64,000 nucleotides of DNA from Fusicatenibacter_A intestinipullorum (GCA_019117495.1 DWZP01000012.1:32608-96607); one strand, 5' to 3'; shown: positions 23,116 through 32,356, numbered from the stretch's first letter. Notes: generated from the letters alone by a model not told the origin. Numbers and translations: made by a program.

Positions 23116-24396
23116 ATGAAAAAATCTTTAGTACTTGCAATGGCTATGGCTCTCGGCGTAACTGCATCCGCATATGCAGCTAACCCGTTCAGCGACGTAC
23201 CGGCTGGCCACTGGGCTTATGACGCAGTTAACAAACTGGCAGCAGAAGGCGTTGTAGACGGTTATCCTGACGGTACCTACGGCGGCGACAAACTGATGAC
23301 CCGTTATGAAATGGCACAGATTGTAGCAAAAGCTATGGCTAAAGGCGCAAACGTAGACAAACTGGCAGCAGAATTTGCTGACGAACTGGACAGCCTCGGC
23401 GTTCGCGTAGCTAACCTCGAAAAGAAAGCTGACAACGTAAAAATCACCGGCCAGATCCGTGCTTCTTATCGTGATGTAGACGGTGATAAAAAATCTCATG
23501 AAGGCCGTCTGCGTACCCGTTTGTTTGTAAATGGTACAATTAATGAAGACTGGACCTACACCGGACGTTTTGAAAACAGCCAATATTACACTGATGAATC
23601 TGGCGATGACGAAGTAAAACTGAACTGGGCATATGTAACCGGTAAAGTTGGCGGCGTAAAAGTTATGGCTGGCCGTCAGGACTTTAAACTTCATACCGGT
23701 AATGTAATTGATGCTACTGTTGATGGTGCAGTTCTTTCTTATGGCAAAGATGTTAAATTGACCGGTTATGTAGGTAAAGCGGCTGATAGTGGCACTTGGG
23801 ATAACCTTGGTGATGCTACTATTACTGATGCAAATGGTAAAGTACTTGGTACTGCTTTGCAGGAAGATGACCGTGTTTACATTGCTGATGTAAGCGCTAC
23901 CATTGGTGTAGTTGATGCTTATGCTACATACTATAAAGCTGATACTTTAAATGATAATGAAATTTGGAACGTAGGCGTTGCTCTTCCGGTTGTTAAAGAT
24001 TTGAAACTCTCTGCTGAATATATGCATGGTGATGCTAAAGTTGGCGATTATGTTGACCTTGATAACAATGGCTATGCATTTGGTTTAGCTTATAAAGGTG
24101 CTAAAGCTGCTAAACCGGGCAGCTGGGGCGTATATGCTAACTACTTCGATCAGCCGGCATCTACATATCTTGAACATACCATTGATGGTTATGCTACTTT
24201 CGATTTTGATACTGTTAAAGTTGTCAATGGCAAATATGACGTTAACTTTACTGACGGCTTTAAAGGTTATGAAGTAGGTGCTAATGTAGCTCTCGCTAAA
24301 AACATTGTAGCAGCTGTTAAATACTATGACCTTGAAGCTCGTGAAGGTAACTATGACGAACAGACTATTTGGTCCGAAGTTGTATTCACTTTCTAA
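23116..24396 (+). CDS. Outer-membrane porin with N-terminal SLH domain
   Basis: 426 residues. Residues 1-21 are a signal peptide (ASAYA). One S-layer-homology repeat spans about 22-75 (NPFSDVPAGHWAYDAVNKLA, then MTRYEMAQIVAKAM); in Negativicutes this binds modified peptidoglycan and tethers the outer membrane. A short coiled coil follows (LDSLGVRVANLEKKADNV), then a beta-barrel of about 310 residues rich in Gly, Tyr, Asp and Lys with alternating strands, ending in Phe (VVFTF), the usual barrel C-terminus. Codon use changes sharply inside the gene: Asp is mostly GAC up to about 23690 and again near the end, but mostly GAT in between. Probably highly expressed. Confidence 0.95.
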   Translation: MKKSLVLAMAMALGVTASAYAANPFSDVPAGHWAYDAVNKLAAEGVVDGYPDGTYGGDKLMTRYEMAQIVAKAMAKGANVDKLAAEFADELDSLGVRVANLEKKADNVKITGQIRASYRDVDGDKKSHEGRLRTRLFVNGTINEDWTYTGRFENSQYYTDESGDDEVKLNWAYVTGKVGGVKVMAGRQDFKLHTGNVIDATVDGAVLSYGKDVKLTGYVGKAADSGTWDNLGDATITDANGKVLGTALQEDDRVYIADVSATIGVVDAYATYYKADTLNDNEIWNVGVALPVVKDLKLSAEYMHGDAKVGDYVDLDNNGYAFGLAYKGAKAAKPGSWGVYANYFDQPASTYLEHTIDGYATFDFDTVKVVNGKYDVNFTDGFKGYEVGANVALAKNIVAAVKYYDLEAREGNYDEQTIWSEVVFTF

Positions 24397-24431
24397 TCTT
24401 AGCCTTACAACAGCTTAATATTAGAATAACT

Positions 24432-24465
24432 AAAGCGGATGGCTTTATGCCATCCGCTTTTTCTT
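24432..24465 (+). terminator. Strong terminator after the porin gene
   Basis: Perfect 12-bp stem AAAGCGGATGGC (24432-24443) with 24449-24460, five-base loop, T-run. Confidence 0.9.
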
Positions 24466-24470
24466 TACAA

Positions 24471-24500
24471 AAAAATGGCGGATTTTATCCGCCATTTTTT
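24471..24500. terminator. Second, bidirectional terminator between convergent genes
   Basis: Perfect 12-bp stem AAAAATGGCGGA (24471-24482) with 24488-24499, A-run on the left and T-run on the right; it serves the minus-strand gene ending at 24522 as well as backing up the porin terminator. Confidence 0.85.
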
Positions 24501-24521
24501 ATCATAACTTAATATTTAATT

Positions 24522-25436
24522 TTAAATATGTGCTGCACTTACTTTTACGCTGTAACCCATAACGTAATCAAGCATTTCTACCGGTACCATGGTTACGCCA
24601 TCGATAAGTTCCGGTTTGTTTTGCAGCTTAATGCGCATGCGCTGTTTGCCGTACTCATTGCTGTTAATTGTGCATACTGCACTGCGCGGGCCGTCATAAA
24701 CAACTGCGGTTTGTGCGTCCTGATTCCATGTTACTGTATAGCCTAATGCTTCCGCTACGGCGCGCAGAGGAACATATAAAGTGTTGTTTTTGTTTACAAG
24801 TTTAACGTCGGCAAGCTCTTTGCCGTTTAAAGCAATTACTCCGGCCGTTGTGCTGATGTTGATATCCGCAAGGCCCTGCTGCAATAAAACAGCTTTGGTT
24901 GCAGTAGCCTGGCCGGGCAGGCTTAATGTAGAAACTTCATACCATAACAGCATTTTGTCGCCCGGTTTGAGTTCGGCAGCTTCCGGGTAAACTTCCGGCA
25001 GCAGGGTAACGTATTGTGTTTCGTTAACGTTAAGCACGCGCACACTGCCGTCTTCGCGCGGTTCTACTTTGCCGATATTAAAATAGGTAAAGGTGGGGCG
25101 GCTGTCTTCCGGGCCGGAAATAATGGCATCCGCTTTTCCCTGTGGCGGCAGGCTGCGCGTTAAAGCAGGGCCGTACCAGGCGCTGACATGTCCGTCTTTT
25201 TTTACATCATTGGCGCCAAGATAATAGCCGGTGCCGCTTTGCAGTATATAGGTGTTGTCCGTAATATGCAGGGCAACGCTGTCGAACGGTTTATTGCTGT
25301 TTTTTACGGTAATCATGCTGCCGGTATTTTCCGTTACGGTTCCGGACATTTGCAGTTCTTCCGGAACATTTTGTGCCGCCATGGCACTGCCGCTTAACGT
25401 AAGCAGGCACAGTGCCGCTATAAGCATTTTCTTCAT
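24522..25436 (-). CDS. Secreted protein with copper amine oxidase N-terminal-like (stalk) domain
   Basis: 304 residues from the ATG at 25434-25436 (minus strand), preceded by AAAGGAG. The longer open frame upstream has no ribosome-binding site and would destroy the signal peptide MKKMLIAALCLLTLSGSAMA. The middle is an all-beta region of unknown role. The C-terminal 100 residues form the Cu_amine_oxidN1 stalk domain: TLYVPLRAVAEALGYTVTW, AQTAVVYDG and GVTMVPVEMLDYVMGY. This domain is common in exported Firmicutes proteins and does not by itself imply oxidase activity. Confidence 0.85.
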   Translation of the reverse strand: MKKMLIAALCLLTLSGSAMAAQNVPEELQMSGTVTENTGSMITVKNSNKPFDSVALHITDNTYILQSGTGYYLGANDVKKDGHVSAWYGPALTRSLPPQGKADAIISGPEDSRPTFTYFNIGKVEPREDGSVRVLNVNETQYVTLLPEVYPEAAELKPGDKMLLWYEVSTLSLPGQATATKAVLLQQGLADINISTTAGVIALNGKELADVKLVNKNNTLYVPLRAVAEALGYTVTWNQDAQTAVVYDGPRSAVCTINSNEYGKQRMRIKLQNKPELIDGVTMVPVEMLDYVMGYSVKVSAAHI

Positions 25437-25644
25437 TTTATGCAGCTCCTTTAATATATAAACTAAAAATATTATAGCATGTATATGCCTTCTTGTTCCA
25501 GTATGTTGCAAAGAGTTTGCAAAAGTGTAAAATTTGTGATAAGAGTTAAAAAATATATTACCAAAAAGAGGATTTTTGAAAGATATAGAGTATACTAATA
25601 ATATATATGGTATTTTATGGGTTAAATTAAAGCGGCAGAAGGGG

Positions 25645-26307
25645 ATGAGAACAATTTCTTTAAGTACAAGGCAAAAGCGTATAGCTGAGATTGTAAGACA
25701 GGACGGACCGATTACCGGCGAACATATTGCAGAAAGACTTAATGTTACGCGCGCTGCCTTGCGCAGTGATTTGGCCATTTTGGTGATGGGCGGCATTTTG
25801 GACGCAAGGCCTAAAGTAGGGTATTTTTACACCGGAAAAAACACCCTCGGTATGCTGATGGAAGAAATTTCCGGTATCTGCGTGCGCGATTTGCAGTCTG
25901 TGCCGGTTGCCGTCAACCACGATAAGAGTGCTTACGAAGCGGTTATAACAATGTTTCTGGAAGATGTGGGAACGGTATTTGTTATTGACGATGCCGGACT
26001 GCTGGCCGGTGTTGTTTCGCGTAAAGATTTGTTGAAGGCTGCTATCAATAATAATTATAACCTGCGCGAAGTACCGGTTGTTATGGTAATGACGCCACTT
26101 TCCAAATTAATTGTTGTAACTCCGGAAGATTCCGTGGCAGCTGCTGCCCGGAAGATTATTGATAATGAAATTGACTGCCTGCCGGTTGTGCGCTGTATAG
26201 AAGAAGGCAGCCGCAGCTACGAGGTTATGGGCAGAATTACAAAAACTAATTTTACGCGTCTGCTTGTAGATTTGGCAGAGGGCAAAGGAGGCAATTATCA
26301 TAGCTAA
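25645..26307 (+). CDS. ccpN: CcpN-like transcriptional repressor (HTH plus two CBS domains)
   Basis: 220 residues. An N-terminal winged helix (RQKRIAEIVRQDGPITGEHI, then AERLNVTRAALRSDLAIL) is followed by two CBS domains about 75-205 (VAVNHDKSAYEAVITMF, TVFVIDDAGLLAGVVSRKD, VTPEDSVAAAARKI). This is the architecture of CcpN, which in B. subtilis represses gluconeogenic genes and is adjacent to the PDRP gene, as it is here. ATG 25645 gives the family's usual start; a TTG at 25576 would add 23 unrelated residues. Confidence 0.88.
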   Translation: MRTISLSTRQKRIAEIVRQDGPITGEHIAERLNVTRAALRSDLAILVMGGILDARPKVGYFYTGKNTLGMLMEEISGICVRDLQSVPVAVNHDKSAYEAVITMFLEDVGTVFVIDDAGLLAGVVSRKDLLKAAINNNYNLREVPVVMVMTPLSKLIVVTPEDSVAAAARKIIDNEIDCLPVVRCIEEGSRSYEVMGRITKTNFTRLLVDLAEGKGGNYHS

Positions 26308-27121
26308 GACACCGGTTATTTATGCTGTGTCCGATTCTATCGGCGAAACTGCCGAATCGGTTGTAAAGGCTACAACCAGCCAGTTTGTACAGGAAAAATT
26401 TGACGTTATCCGCGTTCCTTATATTAAAGATGCTCAGCAGGTTGAAAAAATACTTGAAGAAGCCAAAGAAAGCGGCGGCATTGTTTGCTATACTATCGTA
26501 TCGCCGGAACTGCGCGAGCATATTATGCAGAAGGCAATGGAACTTGACGTTGAAGTTATTGACGTTTTGGGGCCAATGCTGAAGGCCATTGAAAAAACTT
26601 CCGGGCTTTTGCCTAAAAACCAGGCAGGCCTTATCCATGCTTTGGACCACGAATATTTTAAACGTGTTGAAGCAATTGAGTTTGCCGTTAAATATGACGA
26701 CGGCAAGAATCCGCTGGGCCTTTTAAAGGCAGACGTTGTGCTGATTGGCGTAAGCCGTACCAGTAAAACGCCGCTTAGCATGTACCTTGCGCACAAACAG
26801 CTTAAAGTAGCCAACGTGCCGCTGGTGCCGGAAATTGCTCCGCCGGAAGAACTTTTCAAAGTTCCTCCCCATAAAATTATCGGCCTTTTGATTGACCCGT
26901 TTAAATTAAACGAGATACGCAGCGAGCGTTTAAAAACCATGGGGCTGAGCGACGGCGCAAATTACGCGGATGTAAGGCGTATCAGCGAAGAACTTGAATA
27001 CGCCAAGGCCATTATGCGCCGCGTACACTGCAAAATCATTAATGTATCGAACCGTGCTATTGAAGAAACAGCCGGCATCATACTTGATTACGTACAGAAA
27101 AACAGAGACAGGAACATATAA
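26300..27121 (+). CDS. Pyruvate,phosphate dikinase regulatory protein (bifunctional kinase/pyrophosphorylase), non-AUG start
   Basis: DUF299 enzyme that inactivates PPDK by ADP-dependent phosphorylation and reactivates it by phosphorolysis. The P-loop is GVSRTSKTPLSMYLA near residue 150. The family's first strand and motif (xxIYAVSDSIGETAESV) begins before the first standard start codon, GTG 26327. Upstream in frame, back to a TAG at 26267, the only candidates are ATT 26294, ATC 26297 and ATA 26300. A GGAGG site at 26287-26291 is 8 bases from ATA 26300, which I use here. It overlaps the end of ccpN. The pairing with ccpN is conserved in Firmicutes. Confidence 0.85.
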   Translation: MAKTPVIYAVSDSIGETAESVVKATTSQFVQEKFDVIRVPYIKDAQQVEKILEEAKESGGIVCYTIVSPELREHIMQKAMELDVEVIDVLGPMLKAIEKTSGLLPKNQAGLIHALDHEYFKRVEAIEFAVKYDDGKNPLGLLKADVVLIGVSRTSKTPLSMYLAHKQLKVANVPLVPEIAPPEELFKVPPHKIIGLLIDPFKLNEIRSERLKTMGLSDGANYADVRRISEELEYAKAIMRRVHCKIINVSNRAIEETAGIILDYVQKNRDRNI

Positions 27122-27122
27122 A

Positions 27123-27150
27123 AATAACCCCCGTTTTAACGGGGGTTATT
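27123..27150. terminator. Bidirectional terminator between PDRP gene and lptA-like gene
   Basis: Perfect 11-bp stem AATAACCCCCG (27123-27133) with 27140-27150. The better T-run is on the minus-strand side, so it suits the LptA-like gene particularly well. Confidence 0.8.
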
Positions 27151-27160
27151 TAGGCTGGCG

Positions 27161-27631
27161 TTATAAAAATTTTTTATCGCGTACGTTATAGGTTAAATCG
27201 CCTGCATGAGGCGTGCCGTTAACGGTAACGTTCCCGGAGAAAACCGCGTTTTTAGTTTTCCAGTTAAAGCTGCCGTTATCGGCGGTAATACGCAGGTTAT
27301 CCTGGGTAAAAACCATGCTGCCGTTTACGTAGGCGGTGCGTTCATTGCCCTTAACTTCAACGGAATCGCAGTCAAAATGTATTCCGGTGGGCTTGTCGGT
27401 AAGGCTGATATTGCCCTGTGCATGAACCTCCAGCTGATACAGGTAAACCTGCGCAGCGTCGCCGTCAATAACGCGGTCGCCTAAATCCACATGTACGTGC
27501 CCTTTTAAATCGTAAACTCCCGTAAAGGGGTTAAAAGTTTGGCTGTCACTGGAAATATCCGGCTGGGCAGCAAAAGCCGAAGGTATAAACAAAAACATCA
27601 GCATAAATAAAACTGCAAAAATTCTTTTCAT
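27161..27631 (-). CDS. LptA/OstA-like periplasmic protein
   Basis: 156 residues with signal peptide MKRIFAVLFMLMFLFIPSAF then AAQ. The mature part is an OstA/LptA-type beta-jellyroll: DISSDSQTFNPFTGVYDLKG, then VIDGDAAQVYLYQ, ITADNGSFNWKTKNAVFSGN. In diderm bacteria LptA carries lipopolysaccharide across the periplasm; its presence supports an outer membrane. Other lpt genes are not adjacent, and it is transcribed alone, so it could be a paralogue rather than the main LptA. Confidence 0.8.
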   Translation of the reverse strand: MKRIFAVLFMLMFLFIPSAFAAQPDISSDSQTFNPFTGVYDLKGHVHVDLGDRVIDGDAAQVYLYQLEVHAQGNISLTDKPTGIHFDCDSVEVKGNERTAYVNGSMVFTQDNLRITADNGSFNWKTKNAVFSGNVTVNGTPHAGDLTYNVRDKKFL

Positions 27632-27724
27632 TGTAAAAACCTCTTTATTTTATGAATATACTATTATTATAGACTTTGGCGCGCCGGGCGGCAAGGCAGA
27701 TTAAGTGAAATAAAGGTGAAAGAA

Positions 27725-28711
27725 ATGGTTATAAGAAAGTTGATAGAAGCTACAGAAGAAAAGATTTTGGCGCCATGGGCACAAAAAAGTGCTGCTGCCG
27801 TGCGTGAGCACGAAGAAGAAGCGGATGACCTGCGCACTGCTTATCAGCGCGACAGGGACAGAATTATTCACAGCATGGCTTTTAGAAAATTAAAGCATAA
27901 AACGCAGGTTTATCTGAATCCTGGGGACCATTACCGTACGCGGCTTACGCACAGTATGGAGGTATCGCAGATTGCAAGGACAATAGCCCGTGCGCTGCGC
28001 TTAAATGAAGATTTAACGGAAGCGGCGGCGCTGGGGCACGATTTGGGGCATACACCCTTCGGGCATGCGGGCGAACGTGCTATTAATGCCTATACGGGGC
28101 ATTTTAAGCATAACGAGCAAAGTTTGAGGGTGGTAAAATATTATGGGCGCGAAGGGCGCGGGCTGAATTTAACTTTGGATGTATGTGATGCCATTGTTAA
28201 CCATACGGGCGATACTTTGCCGAAAACGCTGGAAGGGCAGATAGTGCGCCGCTGTGACCGTATAGCCTATTTATGCCATGATTTTGACGACGGCTGCAAA
28301 GTGGGAATTATAGGGCCGGATAAACTGCCCGGCATTGTTGCAATGCGCCTCGGTACAAAACCAAGCCAGATTCTTGATATTCTTGTACGCAATGTGGTGG
28401 AAAGTTCGGCAGGCAAACAGATTGTCAGCATGGACAAATATTATGAAGAAGCAATGGATGAATTCCGCTGCTTTATGTTTGACTATGTTTATCTTTCGCC
28501 GCCGCTGAAAAATGAACACCGCAAGGCCGAACATGTTGTAACTACGCTTTTGGATTTATATATGCACCGCCCGGAAATGCTGCCGCAGGAATATGCCGTT
28601 AACGTGGAAAGGCACGGCTTGCAGCAGGTTGTGGTTGATTATATTGCCAGCCTGACGGACGCGGCTGCCGTACAGCAGTTCAGCAGGCATTATTTGCCTG
28701 TTATTATTTAA
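27725..28711 (+). CDS. dgt: dGTP triphosphohydrolase-like HD protein
   Basis: 328 residues. HD-domain dNTP triphosphohydrolase releasing triphosphate from dGTP or other dNTPs. Motifs: RIIHSMAFRKLKHKTQVYL, YRTRLTHSMEVSQIARTIAR (first His), ALGHDLGHTPFGHAGERA (HD pair) and RCDRIAYLCHDFDD. ATG 27725 lies eight bases after AAAGG at 27712; the GTG at 27716 overlaps that site. It is followed by dnaG and rpoD, a common Firmicutes neighbourhood for this gene. Confidence 0.9.
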   Translation: MVIRKLIEATEEKILAPWAQKSAAAVREHEEEADDLRTAYQRDRDRIIHSMAFRKLKHKTQVYLNPGDHYRTRLTHSMEVSQIARTIARALRLNEDLTEAAALGHDLGHTPFGHAGERAINAYTGHFKHNEQSLRVVKYYGREGRGLNLTLDVCDAIVNHTGDTLPKTLEGQIVRRCDRIAYLCHDFDDGCKVGIIGPDKLPGIVAMRLGTKPSQILDILVRNVVESSAGKQIVSMDKYYEEAMDEFRCFMFDYVYLSPPLKNEHRKAEHVVTTLLDLYMHRPEMLPQEYAVNVERHGLQQVVVDYIASLTDAAAVQQFSRHYLPVII

Positions 28712-28814
28712 TGTAGCGAAAAATAAATTATCGTAAATAAAAAAAGAGGATTTTCTGTTTATATATTGAATATAAATAAAACAGATGATATTTAAAGTGA
28801 CGGGAGCAAGGCAA

Positions 28815-30599
28815 ATGAGCAGTATGTTTGATGATTTTAAAGAGCAGGTCCGCTCACAGGCAAATATCGTCGAAATAGTATCGGAATATGTACCGCTGAA
28901 AAAACGCGGCAGCAGCTATTGGGGCTGCTGTCCTTTTCATGGCGAAAAAACGCCGTCTTTTTCCGTATCGCCGGATAAGAATTTTTTTTATTGCTTTGGC
29001 TGCCATGCAGGCGGCGATGTTTTTACCTTTATAATGAAGGAAGAAAACTGCACCTTTCAGGAAGCATTAAAAATTCTGGCCAATAAACTTGGCATACCGG
29101 TTCCGGAGCGTGAAAAAACACGGCAGGAAATTGAACGCGAAAAAGAAACAAAGGAAATTATTGCCGCCAACGAACTGGCAACACGTTTTTATCAGGCCTG
29201 CCTTACAAAAAGCGAGTTTGGCAAACTGGCGCAGCGTTATCTTGCTGGCAGGGGCATTACGCCGGAAATTATCGAAAAGTTTTCTATCGGCGTGTCGCTG
29301 CCGGGTTACACTTCGCTTGTAAAAGCGCTTGGCAAACGCGGCTGCCGCGAGGAGCTGCTGATAAAGGCGGGGCTTGCCGTTAAAGGGCGTAACGGCGCTT
29401 ACGATAAATTCCGCGGCAGGGTTATGATACCCATTGAAGATGCACGCGGGCATGTGGTTGGTTTTGGCGGGCGCATTCTGCAAAATAATGCCGAAGCCGC
29501 CAAATATATGAATACTGCCGAAACAGAATGGTTTAATAAACGTACATTGTTGTTTGGCCTGCACGCGGCAATTAAAGAAATAAAAAGCAGGCGTCAGGCA
29601 ATTATTGTTGAAGGCTATATGGACGCGATAAGCCTTCATGCCGCCGGTATCGGCTGGGCTGTGGCTTCAATGGGCACGGCATTTTCGGCAGAGCAGGCAA
29701 AACTTTTGGCGCGCGTATGTGATGAAGTTGTGTTTTCGTACGACAGCGACGAAGCCGGGCAGCGCGCCGATATGAGAGCCGTAAGCATAGCACGCGCAGC
29801 AGGGCTGAGGGTTAAAGTGCTGGCAGTGCCCGACGGCAAAGACCCGGATGAATTTGTGCGCAGGCACGGCACAGAAGCCTATCTTGAATTAGTTAAAAAC
29901 GCTGCCGACGGCATTGACTTTCAGATGCGGCAGGTAATAGCGCAAAATAATGTTTCAAATTTAGCAGGAAAAGTGGAAGCAGTGTCGAATATACTACCAT
30001 TCCTGTTAGAATGTAAAAATGATATAGAAGTGGCAGGGTATATACGCAAATTAGCCCAGCTGCTGACAATAGATGAAAGCCTTATCATAAGCGAATACCG
30101 CAAAATGAGCCGCAAAAGCGGCAGCCAGGGGCATGTGCCTCTGCCGGTGCAGCCAAAAGCAGTGCGTGCGGCCGCGCCGGATGACGAAGCGGAACAGCAG
30201 CTGTTGAATATACTTGCAAAAAATATCAGCCTTCTTCCCGTATACAGGGATGAAATAGCCAAAGCCGGATTCAAGTCACCGGAACATCAGGAAATTTATT
30301 CATCACTGACGGGAATGCTGGAAAATATGCCGCAGGATGTTACGGCTGAGCTTTTCAGGGTGTTAAGCCCAGAGGCTTCAACGGCTTTTGCAGCGATAAT
30401 GGCGAAAAATGTGCAGCCCGGCGATGAAGAAAAACTTATTGCCGACTGCATACGTATGATGAATAAAAGCAGACTGGAGGCTTTATATGAAAAGCACCGG
30501 CTGCTTGCGGATGAATATGAACGTTTGGGGGACAGCCGCTTTTTGCAGGAACTTGCAGAAAGCCAGAAGATAAAAGATGCTATTAAAAATTTGTATTGA
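28815..30599 (+). CDS. dnaG: DNA primase
   Basis: 594 residues; makes RNA primers at the replication fork. The zinc finger is CCPFHGEKTPSFSVSPDKNF followed by CFGCH (about 38-64). The catalytic core has AHGVV-type turn ARGHVVGFGGR, the Toprim Glu in IIVEGYMDAISLH and the DXD in FSYDSDEAGQRAD. The C-terminal helicase-binding region is present. Start ATG 28815 follows GGGAG at 28802. It overlaps the region leading to rpoD, forming the macromolecular synthesis operon core. Confidence 0.96.
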   Translation: MSSMFDDFKEQVRSQANIVEIVSEYVPLKKRGSSYWGCCPFHGEKTPSFSVSPDKNFFYCFGCHAGGDVFTFIMKEENCTFQEALKILANKLGIPVPEREKTRQEIEREKETKEIIAANELATRFYQACLTKSEFGKLAQRYLAGRGITPEIIEKFSIGVSLPGYTSLVKALGKRGCREELLIKAGLAVKGRNGAYDKFRGRVMIPIEDARGHVVGFGGRILQNNAEAAKYMNTAETEWFNKRTLLFGLHAAIKEIKSRRQAIIVEGYMDAISLHAAGIGWAVASMGTAFSAEQAKLLARVCDEVVFSYDSDEAGQRADMRAVSIARAAGLRVKVLAVPDGKDPDEFVRRHGTEAYLELVKNAADGIDFQMRQVIAQNNVSNLAGKVEAVSNILPFLLECKNDIEVAGYIRKLAQLLTIDESLIISEYRKMSRKSGSQGHVPLPVQPKAVRAAAPDDEAEQQLLNILAKNISLLPVYRDEIAKAGFKSPEHQEIYSSLTGMLENMPQDVTAELFRVLSPEASTAFAAIMAKNVQPGDEEKLIADCIRMMNKSRLEALYEKHRLLADEYERLGDSRFLQELAESQKIKDAIKNLY

Positions 30600-30637
30600 A
30601 ATGGTTAAAGCAGTTTATCACGAAGGGAGGGAACACC

Positions 30638-32224
30638 ATGGCTAATACAAAAATACCGTCCGAGCAGGTTGAGGAATTATTGTCTAAAGGAAAATCACAT
30701 GGCGGTGTTCTCACTTATCGTGAAATTATGGACTCCATGCAGAACGCTGAAGACATGAGCGCCGACGATATGGACAGCATGTATGAACTGATTGCCCAGA
30801 AAGGCATTGATGTTGTTGATGACGCTAACGACGACCTTGACCTGGAGCCGGAAGCAGTAAGTGAAGCCGACGAAATAAACGAGGCCGAGCTTGCCAATAT
30901 GAGCGTGCCCGAAGGCGTAAGCATTGACGACCCGGTGCGCATGTACCTTAAAGAAATAGGCCGCGTGCCTCTTTTGGTTGGCGAAGACGAAGTTAAACTG
31001 GCCAAACGCATGGACAAGGGCAAACAGGCTTACAGGCTTCTGCACGGCACAAGGCACGGCGTGGTTGCGCCCGTATATACCGGCAAAGATTCCACGCAGG
31101 AACTTATTGCCAAAGCGCGCGAACTTATTAAAGACGAAAAAACAATCTGCGATTTGCGCAGCATAACCAAAGCGCTGCAATTTATTGAAGCGAGAGAAAA
31201 AAGTGGTAACCCCTGTACAATAGAAGAATATAAAGCATTGGTTGCCGATTTTACCCGTGACGAATGCATGCGTCTGCACAAACTTTTGCAGGATGAGCAT
31301 ATAACCATAAGCGGCAGCGAAAAAGTAACTCCCGACGCACATACCAGTGATAAAGAAATTCATTCGCTGTTTGATTTAAAAACCATTCTGGAAGAAGTTA
31401 AGCGGCGCCTGCCGGAAGAAAAAGATACAGCTGTTTTTGATGCTTACCTTGAAATTGAGGACGATTACAAAAAACTGCTGGAAGAAGTTTATGAGCAGGG
31501 CGAAGAAGCAAAACGCTGCCTGTCGGAAGCAAACCTGCGCCTTGTTGTAAGCATTGCCAAACGTTATGTAGGGCGCGGCATGCTGTTCCTTGACCTGATT
31601 CAGGAAGGCAACCTTGGCCTTATTAAAGCAGTTGAAAAATTCGATTACAATAAAGGCTTCAAATTCAGTACCTATGCAACATGGTGGATACGCCAGGCCA
31701 TTACAAGGGCTATTGCCGACCAGGCGCGCACTATCCGCATTCCTGTGCATATGGTGGAAACCATTAATAAACTTATCCGCGTATCGCGCCAGCTTTTGCA
31801 GGAACTGGGCCGTGAGCCGCAGCCGGAAGAAATTGCCAAGGAAATGGATACTTCCGTTGACCGCGTGCGTGAAATTATGAAAATTGCCCAGGAGCCGGTA
31901 TCGCTCGAAACTCCTATCGGTGAAGAAGAAGATTCGCATTTGGGTGATTTTATTGAAGACCATGACGCACCGGCACCTGCTGATGCAGCTTCGTTTACGC
32001 TCCTGCGCGAGCAGCTTGACGAAGTGCTGGAAACCTTGACGGTACGCGAGAAGAAAGTACTGGAACTGCGCTTTGGCCTTGAGGACGGACGCAGCCGTAC
32101 TCTGGAAGAAGTAGGGCAGCACTTTGGCGTAACACGTGAACGTATCCGCCAGATTGAAGCCAAGGCTCTGAGAAAATTAAGGCATCCGAGCCGCAGCAAA
32201 CGCCTGAAAGATTTTCTCGAATAG
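30638..32224 (+). CDS. rpoD: Primary RNA polymerase sigma factor (sigma-70/SigA)
   Basis: 528 residues. Region 1.1 lies at about 1-60, region 1.2 at DPVRMYLKEIGRVPLL, then an acidic insert of about 180 residues. Region 2 is SEANLRLVVSIAKRY, GMLFLDLIQEGNLGLIKAVE, YNKGFKFSTYATWWIRQAIT. Region 3 is IPVHMVETINKLIR. Region 4.2 is TLEEVGQHFGVTRERIRQIE. The longer-than-Bacillus insert between regions 1.2 and 2 resembles that of proteobacterial RpoD. Start ATG 30638 follows GGGAGG. The gene is directly downstream of dnaG. Confidence 0.97.
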   Translation: MANTKIPSEQVEELLSKGKSHGGVLTYREIMDSMQNAEDMSADDMDSMYELIAQKGIDVVDDANDDLDLEPEAVSEADEINEAELANMSVPEGVSIDDPVRMYLKEIGRVPLLVGEDEVKLAKRMDKGKQAYRLLHGTRHGVVAPVYTGKDSTQELIAKARELIKDEKTICDLRSITKALQFIEAREKSGNPCTIEEYKALVADFTRDECMRLHKLLQDEHITISGSEKVTPDAHTSDKEIHSLFDLKTILEEVKRRLPEEKDTAVFDAYLEIEDDYKKLLEEVYEQGEEAKRCLSEANLRLVVSIAKRYVGRGMLFLDLIQEGNLGLIKAVEKFDYNKGFKFSTYATWWIRQAITRAIADQARTIRIPVHMVETINKLIRVSRQLLQELGREPQPEEIAKEMDTSVDRVREIMKIAQEPVSLETPIGEEEDSHLGDFIEDHDAPAPADAASFTLLREQLDEVLETLTVREKKVLELRFGLEDGRSRTLEEVGQHFGVTRERIRQIEAKALRKLRHPSRSKRLKDFLE

Positions 32225-32253
32225 TTGACAATATATACTAACTTTAGTAAAAT
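32225..32253 (+). promoter_or_regulatory. Promoter of the tRNA gene
   Basis: Perfect TTGACA (32225-32230), 17-bp spacer, TAAAAT (32248-32253), starting one base after the rpoD stop and about 29 bases before the tRNA. Confidence 0.75.
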
Positions 32254-32281
32254 ATTACTGTTGGCTAATTGCCATCAGCTT

Positions 32282-32356
32282 GGGCCTATAGCTCAGTGGT
32301 AGAGCCATCGGCTCATAACCGATTGGTCGTAGGTTCGAATCCTACTGGGCCCACCA
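32282..32356 (+). tRNA. tRNA with CAU anticodon (elongator Met or Ile2)
   Basis: 75 nt including an encoded CCA. Acceptor GGGCCTA (32282-32288) pairs with 32346-32352; D-arm GCTCAGTGGTAGAGC; anticodon stem ATCGG/CCGAT around loop CTCATAA; T-arm GTAGG/CCTAC around TTCGAAT. The CAU anticodon without initiator features means either elongator methionine or the lysidine-modified isoleucine tRNA; I cannot decide from sequence alone. The accessory island begins directly at its 3' end. Confidence 0.95.
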
